Notes under the pieces: generated by a model
Seen by the model: only the letters and a program-made list of their open reading frames with translations
What the model was told of the DNA's origin: nothing
Database searches by the model: none
Assembly (NCBI GenBank): GCA_028673005.1
Contig: CM054118.1
Coordinates: 83,825,855-83,889,854 of the forward strand
Direction of reading: 5' to 3'
Length of the DNA: 64,000 nucleotides
From: Tanypteryx hageni
Lineage: Eukaryota > Arthropoda > Insecta > Odonata > Petaluridae
Shown: piece after piece, positions 56,383-64,000 of the stretch
How the letters are laid out: the number at the start of each line of letters is the position of its first letter
Position numbering within the stretch: position 1 is the stretch's first letter
Translations under genes and position numbers: made by a program

Positions 56383-58086
56383 CAGGGCCGGCGAACCTTA
56401 TCTAGCTCGCGTGACAAAGTTAACTTAATAAGAGAAAATTTGCCTCTTCGCGTGCCAGAATCATGAAAAAATGTTATCTCAGTTAAGTTCAAAAACACTT
56501 TACTTTATTGTCCTTTAATCACATACATTTGCATCACTACAAGCTAGTTTGACAGCAAATTACAAAGTTATTAGTATAGGTTCGGCTTATTACCCGTAGG
56601 TATTTTACCGTCTTTCCTGATGGGATTTAATTTCTTTGTTCAAGTCATATACTATTTATCTCCTTAGGGAAAAAATTTACAAGTGAAAATAACCCTAACT
56701 ATCTTTTCGAATTTTAACAATTTTATCAATATTAACAAATAACAATATTAAAAGTAGATATTTACATATTCACAAGTTATTTACAGTGGGGTGAGGCCCC
56801 GTTATATCTTTCTTCGCTTCTTATGCATTTTTCTTGTTCCGTCTTCTGTTGGGTTCCTCTCCTTTGGTTCCTTTGTGCCGCTCTGCTCCTCGTTATCTTC
56901 TTTGCACGGTGATCTCCTTGCTGTTTCTGTTGGGTGTTCCCGTCTGTTGTTCTGCTCCTCTTCGCTGCATGGCGATCTTATTTTCTATTCTTACAATGTA
57001 ACATATAGTATGTCTTTTCCCACACTGGAAGAAATTTATATTATTTGATTCAAATGATATATTGAAAACAAAGTACGAAATATAGTTTTTTCTCGAATTA
57101 TTAGAGCGAATCCCACATATTCTATACTTTACAGATAATATTAAACGCTAACAAAAAATAAGGTCCATTAATGGATAATGTTATCTTTAGTGGAGGTGGT
57201 GCTCACTAAAAAATTTAGGTATCTCGTGAAAAATCGTTATACGTGAAAACGATTTAATAAATGACATTAATGAAGAAGATGTGTGACATGAACGCACTGA
57301 TCCGAGGCATCAACCTCCGTTTGTCAAATTCCAACTAAATACTTATCGGATGTTAACAGTATGATAAAAATGTCAGATACTGAATTCTGTGTTAATTCTA
57401 GGGGCAGATTGGGCTGCCAGAATACAGCATAATCCCTGTGGGCCGATGACACCTTTGAGACGGTTCCTTCTCGGGCCAATATGTTTTCTTTTCAAACTCT
57501 AAAGATATTAGATTTTCACACGCGTCTGCATGTAGGAAGCGTCACCACACAAAACACAATTCTTTATCGTTCTTTTCAATTGCACCATATCCTTCAGTCC
57601 ACCAATCCTTAAAAATCCTTTCGCTTCCTTCACCAGAAAATTTTACTTTTTTATTCCTCTACTCCGCCGTTATTCAAGGATAAAAATTTTAAGCGATATA
57701 AACTTCTATTCACAAAAACATAAATTTCCTAAAATCATTTAAAACCCTGAAGCTCCAACAACTAATAAAATAAAAAGAAGTGGAAAGTGTTTACAATAGT
57801 CGCCGTTAGGTGGTGTAGTTGTGGCAACTATAAAATTTATTTTTCAAAATATCTCTTTAACAATGCATTATATGAGAAAAAATCATAATATAACTACCTC
57901 TTTTAAACGAAGCTTCTTTTTCGCGTCGTTTCAATACGTACATTTATTAGATTTCCGAGATCACTTTTGCCCTGTAGCTGTATTATCGAGTGGCACATTT
58001 CATTTCTTATTTCATTTTGTGGCTTACCAACCAAAATTGTTCCGCGTGCCACCCTTGCCACGCGTGCCATAAGTTCGCCAGCCCCA
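56383..58086. mobile_element. hAT-like element, 1.7 kb, no intact transposase
   Basis: The left end CAGGGCCGGCGAACCTTATC then TAGCTCGCGTG and the right end CACGCGTGCCATAAGTTCGC then CAGCCCC form an inverted pair over about 30 bp. CTCTATAT (56375-56382) and TTCTAAAT (58087-58094) could be a decayed 8-bp duplication. The interior has short frames (56791-57048, 57821-58072) without recognisable hAT domains and contains an F1 fragment. Confidence 0.65.
57768..57885 (-). repeat. F1 fragment (copy F)
   Basis: GTCGCCGTTAGGTGGTGTAG, TGTGGCAACTATAAAAT and AACAATGCATTATATGAGAA match the middle of F1 on the minus strand. Only about 120 bp is present, inside the hAT-like element. Confidence 0.6.
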
Positions 58087-58089
58087 TTC

Positions 58090-58580
58090 TAAATTGTTCT
58101 CCTTAGAAACTACGAGTCGCATTATCGTGCTCTTGATGATTATTTTGTGGTGAAAGTTGTACTTTATGAGGATTAATTTTTAAAGCAATAGCTCACAGAT
58201 ATCATACAAATGTAAAGGAATAGGAAAAATAGTTTTAAATGTCGTTAACCAAAACAATCTTCTTCGCAACCGATGTGAAAAAATGAGCAGTGCTATCTGT
58301 TAATTGTCGTTAAGGACGTCTGTAAGTGTCGGGCACGTGTTCGTCTTTTCTTTCCTAACTTTCGTTTATTATATCTTTTTGCTTTTTCTTGCAAGCTGAG
58401 CTGCAACAGACATACGGCTATTATTTTATTAGTGTCAAATATCAAAAATATCATGTGCATAATAAATTATAGATTAACACAAACATATTTTTCATAGCTT
58501 AATCGTCATCATTGAGTGCATCGCATGATTATTGATGCTATAACCTACTACTTAATGTAAAAATTATTATTTTATTCATG
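58090..58580. other. AT-rich DNA, nothing recognised
   Basis: No supported gene or repeat. Confidence 0.5.
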
Positions 58581-58582
58581 AT

Positions 58583-58624
58583 GGTGATATTTTGAATACC
58601 TACAATTGTATTCAAAATATCACC
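58583..58624. repeat. Perfect 17-bp hairpin
   Basis: GGTGATATTTTGAATAC (58583-58599) and its exact reverse complement (58608-58624) are separated by 8 nt. It is too A-rich in the flanks to call a known RNA element and is not a bacterial-type terminator in this context. Confidence 0.9.
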
Positions 58625-58629
58625 AGCAA

Positions 58630-61085
58630 CCGATTTCAAAAACAAGACACGTTAACAACGCAGAGATAATTATATGAAAATAAAACAGTACTATAAGTAG
58701 TCACCGTTACTATTATGCATATATTCCTTCTTCATTTCAATGAAATTCATTTTTCCAATTCATATGACGTCATGGATTGCGAAAGGTTGTTTTCGGTCAC
58801 AATAAAGAATCAATGTATGTATTAAATGTTAACCACAGTATTACAGCGCGGTAATTCACTTAGGTGAAATTGGAAATGATTGGTACGTGCAATACGTTCA
58901 TTTCGACATTAATGAATTTATAGGGGTGTTAAGCTCCATTGACTATTGTTACGTTCATTTTAGTTACAGCGATTCTGCTCGTCAAACGACATGTCAACTC
59001 AATTAGGATAAGACTGCCATTAATTCTCGGGTAGATTTCATGTGCCACTAAATTGTTAACGCGGTGTACATTGATCCATAAAAACAAACAAGACCATAAC
59101 TATCTACTTTATCAGTTTAACTGAAATATGCAAACGCAAACAAAACATCAACATATAAAAGTAAACCGTACTTAATACTTCTTAATTGATGATAGGAAAT
59201 AGTTAACGGATACTAATATGCTTGGGAAATTTTGGTATTTGCTATACTCAAGGTGTGTAGAGTAAAAAAAGATTTTTTCAACGATATACGCCTTTTCTTC
59301 TATTATTTCCAAGAGAGAGTTTTGAAAAACGTTTGGACATTTTAATAAAGCGATTATTTACTTATTGACCCGAAAAATATATTTTGTATTCTGGAGTACA
59401 AACTCATGATGTACACAAAATTCCGGAGCAAGGAATTCTCGGAATTCGAGATTGAATTGAAATAATTCGTTTTCGACCGCCTAGGTCGGCAACTATGAAT
59501 TCGGATCACAAATAGAGAAATTTCCTAAACGCGAACGGAGGGATCTTCAGACGGGAAAACAGGAATTCGTGGAAAAGAAACGTTCCCGTAACAACGTCGC
59601 TAATTCAGGTTTAAAAAAATAGCCGGCTCAGGTGCACGCGTTAGCGGCAGTTAAGGATCGAGTCCCGCTCGCGCCGCGGAACACTAACAACGCCGCGTTA
59701 CGGGAAACCACAACACCTCCCCAACACCCGCTGCATCATCAACGCCCTTCGCAACGCAAACGCGCCCACAAGAGAGAGAGGAAATGGTCTCCTAATTGCT
59801 CACCGCAGAGAGAGACTATTTATAACAAATCATTTTTAGGCACGACGTCACTGCTTTGAAACGAAAATCCCCTGGAAGTTTATAAAAAAAGGCCTTTAAA
59901 TTTAACGCACTGAATAGAGCGACGAATTTGTTGTTCTAAGTATAACCATCTCCATATCCTAACACTCTCTCTCTCTCTCTGTCGAACCGCGTCCTGAATT
60001 TCCAAAAATATTTTATCGTGTTAATGCTGTCAGTGTTACTCATTCTTATCTTATATTCTCACTTAGTTCCTCTCATACTAATCACTGGAAGTATCTCAAC
60101 ATCACTCAAAACAAGAATACATTCTTTTAGCCAAATATTTATGCAGCAGAAGTTGCTGTAGCTTAGTGTTTTACCGTTTAAATCTTTCATACTTCCTTAC
60201 AAGTTTTCAAGTTGCAAGAGTACAGTGTATTGGCCTCAGTAATTTACACTTTCTTTTTAAAATAATTGCAAATTCTCGAGCTCTACAATTAATCTGAGAC
60301 AAAATTTGTATATGACAAAGCAAAAACTGTGTACAATCCACGTATGTAAGAATTCCACAAAACCTTGCCCAAAAAAAGTTTTCTGAATCTGCACAGCATA
60401 TAATCGCTCCTATTTCTACGAGTTCAGCAGAAACTTTGTGTAACACGAGTTTATTTGCAAATTTAATATTAAGACCTAATAATTTTTTTTCACAATAATG
60501 TTAAAAATATTTCATTTGACCGAACACTTTTCAATTTTTATTTTTTTAACAAATTCCCCCTTTATTCAATCATCATCGGTCTATGCATAAACAATTAGAC
60601 ATAATGCATGCTGGAAGTTTAGGTTAAGTTGCACGCATTTCTCTTATAAATTTAGCAAATGAAATTTCATTCATTCATTCATTCGTTTCACGGGGCGAAT
60701 TTGTTGTTACATGATTGATGTTTTTATAAGTTATGAAAAGCAATGCCTAAGAATTCTTATAGACAAAACGTTTTGCGAAAAATGCGTCTAAAATCTGTTG
60801 GACTATGTCATTCTCTAAGCGTAACACGGCTTTTATTTACATTTGAAGACAAATTAGAAATATACAGTTTAGACTGGAATGAAGTCTTTGTACGCCCGAA
60901 AGAAAACATTTCATTTCTGATGAAGAGGGAATTTGATCCCGTTTAAAATTTTCGCAAAAATATCCATGAAACTGGAATAAATCTCCGATTTTTTTAATAA
61001 TGCTAAACTGCACATGTCCTGACAACTGATTTGATTCTTAAACTGCTTATCTTTCAGCAGACTTCAAGTAGATTCGATTATGTCA
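58630..61085. other. AT-rich DNA with one CpG-rich patch
   Basis: 59620-59830 is CpG-rich and open in one plus frame (59632-59859, 75 codons, Arg/His/Pro-rich) with no known family. Elsewhere nothing is recognised. Confidence 0.4.
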
Positions 61086-61089
61086 TCAC

Positions 61090-62394
61090 CCACTGGAAAA
61101 AATAGAACAATGCAAAATGTTGTAAGGGTTACAGAACTATTAGTTTAATTTCTCATACAGCTAAAGTTCTAAACAGAATAATAACCAAAAGAATTGAAGG
61201 TAAAATAGAAAAGGAGTTGCAAGATAATCAGTTTGGTTTCAGAAGAGGAAGAGGGACTAAAGATCCTATAGGATGTATGAGGATGATGATAGAAAGAGCG
61301 TTAGAAGTCAATAAAGGTATGTATGTTTTTGTAGATTGGGAGAAAGCTTTTGACCGAGTGAAATGGGATAAAAAGTTGGGTATTTAAAGAAAATAGGAAC
61401 ATATTGGATAGATAAAAGACTGATTAAAAACCTTTAATTTGATCAAAAAATTAGAGTCAGGATTGAAAGAGAAGAAACAAAATACTTCAATAGAGAGGAG
61501 GGTGAGGCAGGGATGTCCTATTTCACCAGCGATATTTAATATTTATGCAGAAACAATAACAGAAGAAGCGTTGATGGAAGTGAAAGGATTTAAGATAGTA
61601 GGTGAAAGTATTACCACCATTAAATATGCAGATGATCAGGGATTAATAGCAGAAGACGAGAAAGAACTTCAGGGGATGACAGACAGACTAGTGGAGGTTG
61701 GTCAACAATATGGAATGAAGATGAATGCCGAAAAAACGAAAGTCATGGTCGTTTCAAAGGAAGATAAAGAATTAAATATAATGGTAAATGGCCAAAAATT
61801 GAAACAAGTAAGTAGTTTTAAATATCTTGGCAGTATTTTAGCGCAGGATGGAAGTAGTACACAGGACATCAGAAGTAGGATTGCAATGGCAAAATCAGCA
61901 TTTAACGAGAAGAAGGAGCTTCTTACGAGCAAGAAAATAAATTTAGAAACAAGGAAGAAATTAGCAACATGCTACATATGGAGCATAGCTCTTTACGGTG
62001 CAGAGACGTGGACGGTAAGGAAAAAGGAGGAAATACATTTAGAAAGTTTTGAGATGTGGGTATGGAGGAGGGTGATGAAAGTGAAATGGACAGAGAGGAA
62101 GAGAAACGAAGAACTATTAGAAATGATTGAAGAAGAAAGGATGCTAATAAAAACAATCAGGAAAAGAAAAGCAAATTGGATAGGGCACATATTGAGAAGA
62201 CAATGTTTACAAAGGACGGTCTTAGAAGGAAAAATTAGCGAAAGAAGAGGAAGAGGGAGAAAAGGAATATTAGAGAATATAAAGCAAGAATATAATACTT
62301 ATAGAGGCATAAAAGAGGCTTCTAGGGAGAGAGAGTAATGTAGGCAGTGATTCAGCTAAAACCTTTCTTCGGACAGCAGCATAATGATGATGAT
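61090..62394 (+). mobile_element. RTE-like LINE, 5'-truncated copy 2
   Basis: Same family as 28243-29497. Shared protein landmarks run in the same order, and the 3' end has the same TCTTCGGACAG / CTACGGAAAGAC region followed by a short ATGATGATGAT tail. The copy starts within the reverse transcriptase, so endonuclease is absent. It is less decayed than copy 1. Confidence 0.9.
61112..62338 (+). pseudogene. Non-LTR reverse transcriptase, RTE-like
   Basis: Reverse transcriptase of a target-primed retrotransposon. The first block (CKGYRTISLISH, FGFRRGRGTKDPIG, motif A FVDWEKAFDRVKWD) is in one frame up to about 61375. Two frame changes follow before 61439. From there 299 codons are open: VRQGCPISPAIFNIYAE (motif B), KYADDQGLIAED (motif C with both catalytic Asp), YGMKMNAEKTKVMV, FKYLGSILAQDGSS (motif E region). 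The C-terminal part has CYIWSIALYGAETWT, EMWVWRRVMKVKW, NWIGHILRR and a basic RGRGRKG tail. The ATG at 61439 is an artefact of the frameshift, not a true start. It is broken upstream and so is not functional. Confidence 0.9.
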
Positions 62395-63590
62395 ATTAGA
62401 CAATAAAATTTAACATTTTAAATTATAGGAGAACATTTTAAATGACAACAATTTTAATTTAGCAGTAACCGAGGGGTTGTAGATATTTATATGCCCTTAC
62501 ACAGCGTGACAAGTACTGAGTTACGTTTTCCCTTGTTAAAATTCAAATTTTCCCATTCAAAATATCCAAATTATAGGTTAGAAAATATGTATGTTATTAT
62601 CATTGATACTGAAGGGGAGAACAAACTTTGAGGCGACAAAGCTTAATTAACGGCAATTGAAAGTGATTTAATTGGAAAAGATAATCGCTGCTGTTTGCTG
62701 TAACTGAGCAAACATTTATTTTAGCGCAATTATTCAATCATTGGGGCAATAAATAGCGAATTACTAATTGAACTCTCGCATGCTTTGTTTTAAATCACTT
62801 TTACCCCATAATCACTTATCGATACTGGTGATTCAAAATGAAATTGACTTTTTTGGATTATATTGAATCATTATATTGGCTTTCTAAAACCAATCCCGTT
62901 TAGTAATCTTTGGTTATAAATAGGGACCTATACAAACAAACCATTTTTTATGCAGGAGAAAAAATATTTTAACGGACGTAATTCCCTCAAGCCTGTCCAA
63001 GAATAACTTATCCAGCTGACTGTTTTTCATGAAACCAATAATTTATTCACGTTATTTCCGACATAATTCGCTACTAATTTTAACCACAAAACAATATTTT
63101 CTGCGTCAAAACAACTTCAAGTTTTTGTATCCCATTATTCATCGAATGGACATGCAATATTTTTCGGTTAATTGAGAGCTGAAAAATAAACTAACCTTTT
63201 CATTGTTGCTGGAAGTGACAAACTTGCTTAATTTCAAACGATTTATATGGTGATTTTACTCTTTTCAGGGTAAACTCGTGTGAAAATTTGTTCAGTGATT
63301 TAAAGTCAATATATTTAACGGATCAATTTCAAATATAATAGCAATGATTAAATGATATTTATGTAAAATGTTAAAGCGTAACTGATGAGCACATTATGAC
63401 GGATATTTTACATTTAACATTAGTATTAACGTGTTAATATAAATAATATTATTTGATTTAAGGAATGAGAAATCGAATAGGTTCAATAATTGAGACATTA
63501 ATCCCTACAAATTATGCAAATCAAAGTACAAGTGATTCTACAGTATAACTTCATGAAAACATCATTTTTCTTTGCTGTATAAATCTCAGG
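62395..63590. other. AT-rich DNA, nothing recognised
   Basis: No supported gene or repeat. Confidence 0.5.
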
Positions 63591-63594
63591 CACA

Positions 63595-63711
63595 ATCCTC
63601 CTCCATTCTCTTCTCTTCCCACAACCCTCTATGCCCGCTCGCTTCCACCTCCACCCCCCCCCTCCCACCTTCCCCCACCACTCCATCCTCCGCGCCCTCT
63701 TTATTCTTCAG
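63595..63711 (+). repeat. Pyrimidine-rich tract
   Basis: C/T-rich run (CCCCCCCCTCCCACCTTCCC region) ending in TTTATTCTTCAG, which could act as a splice acceptor. Confidence 0.7.
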
Positions 63712-63776
63712 TTACAGCAGCAAAAGAGCCTCTGCGAGCGCGACTTGCACGCCAGGATGAGCACTCCGTCGCCAAG
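63712..63776 (+). CDS. Candidate short internal exon, unidentified
   Basis: Bounded by TTTATTCTTCAG (AG at 63710-63711) and AAG|GTACTC (GT at 63777). The 65-nt segment reads LQQQKSLCERDLHARM then STPSPR without stops. Its codon usage is GC-rich and unlike the AT-rich surroundings. An alternative acceptor at TTACAG would start it at 63718. I do not recognise the peptide. The combination of tract, acceptor, coding-like body and donor is the best splice-site arrangement in the window. Confidence 0.3.
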
Positions 63777-63779
63777 GTA

Positions 63780-64000
63780 CTCGGAATGAATCGAAAAGCT
63801 TTTTACGGTCTGTGTGTCACTTCAAAGCGGTGCCAAGATCAGTGGGAGCACACCCGCTTCTCCTTTCTCTATCTCTGGAGTCCGCTGAAGAAAAGAATCT
63901 CATCTAGGTGAATATGGGAGGATGATAGGGGAAAGGAGGGGATGGAGGTGGGGGTTGGGAGGAATTCTAAGAGGATGGGGGGAAAAGATAAAGTGTATCT
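63780..64000. other. Unique DNA turning purine-rich at the window end
   Basis: From about 63900 the plus strand becomes G/A-rich (GGGGAAAGGAGGGGATGGAG). The feature continues beyond the window. Confidence 0.5.

Overview
This window looks like non-coding DNA from a large, repeat-rich animal genome, most likely an arthropod and probably an insect. I cannot name the species. There are no operons and no long non-repetitive reading frames. Coding-like signal comes almost entirely from decayed transposons: RTE-like non-LTR reverse transcriptases, pogo/Tigger transposase relics, hAT-type MITEs with 8-bp target duplications, a tRNA-derived SINE and several nonautonomous families. Most long frames in the window are artefacts of purine- or pyrimidine-biased simple repeats. 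I found no certain host gene; a handful of short exon candidates (near 12.85, 38.6, 40.0 and 63.7 kb) are marked as weak.

Layout. 1-7.3 kb: AT-rich DNA with copies of a repeat family I call F1 (1.5-2.5 kb, 3.2 kb), a GA microsatellite and a hammerhead-ribozyme-like motif (5.06 kb, minus strand). 7.3-11 kb: a nest in which a second repeat family (F2) is split by a 2.76-kb pogo/Tigger-like element that itself holds an F1 copy and a diverged tandem duplication. 11.6-18.2 kb: purine and pyrimidine tracts, a hAT MITE (13.8 kb) and a tRNA-derived SINE (14.8-15.1 kb). 18.2-20.9 kb: a third family (F3) broken by a hAT element that carries a smaller TA-flanked element, giving three levels, then a perfect 32-bp palindrome. 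22.85-24.41 kb: an internally deleted pogo/Tigger transposon that keeps both ends, its DNA-binding domain and its acidic C-terminal tail but has lost the catalytic core. 25.55-30.57 kb: a 5-kb element bounded by long, internally repetitive inverted repeats, containing an F2 copy split by a 5'-truncated LINE.

30.6-45 kb: mostly AT-rich DNA with GA/CT tracts, two related hAT MITEs (37.9 and 44.7 kb), a second hammerhead-like structure (39.1 kb), a CpG-rich segment with an exon candidate (40.0-40.8 kb) and a Tigger-ended element holding a fragment of a different LINE (42.4-43.6 kb). 46-51 kb: large G-rich and pyrimidine-rich tracts, minisatellites and a second SINE. 52.7-55.0 kb: two F1 copies in head-to-head inverted order around about 1 kb of other DNA. 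55.7-58.1 kb: a small hAT MITE with a perfect 8-bp duplication and a larger hAT-like element. 61.1-62.4 kb: the better-preserved RTE-like LINE, with YADD motif and a 299-codon open C-terminal half. The last 400 bases hold a pyrimidine tract followed by a short exon candidate.

The genes do not act together in a pathway. The window is best read as a record of successive transposon insertions whose order can partly be reconstructed from nesting.
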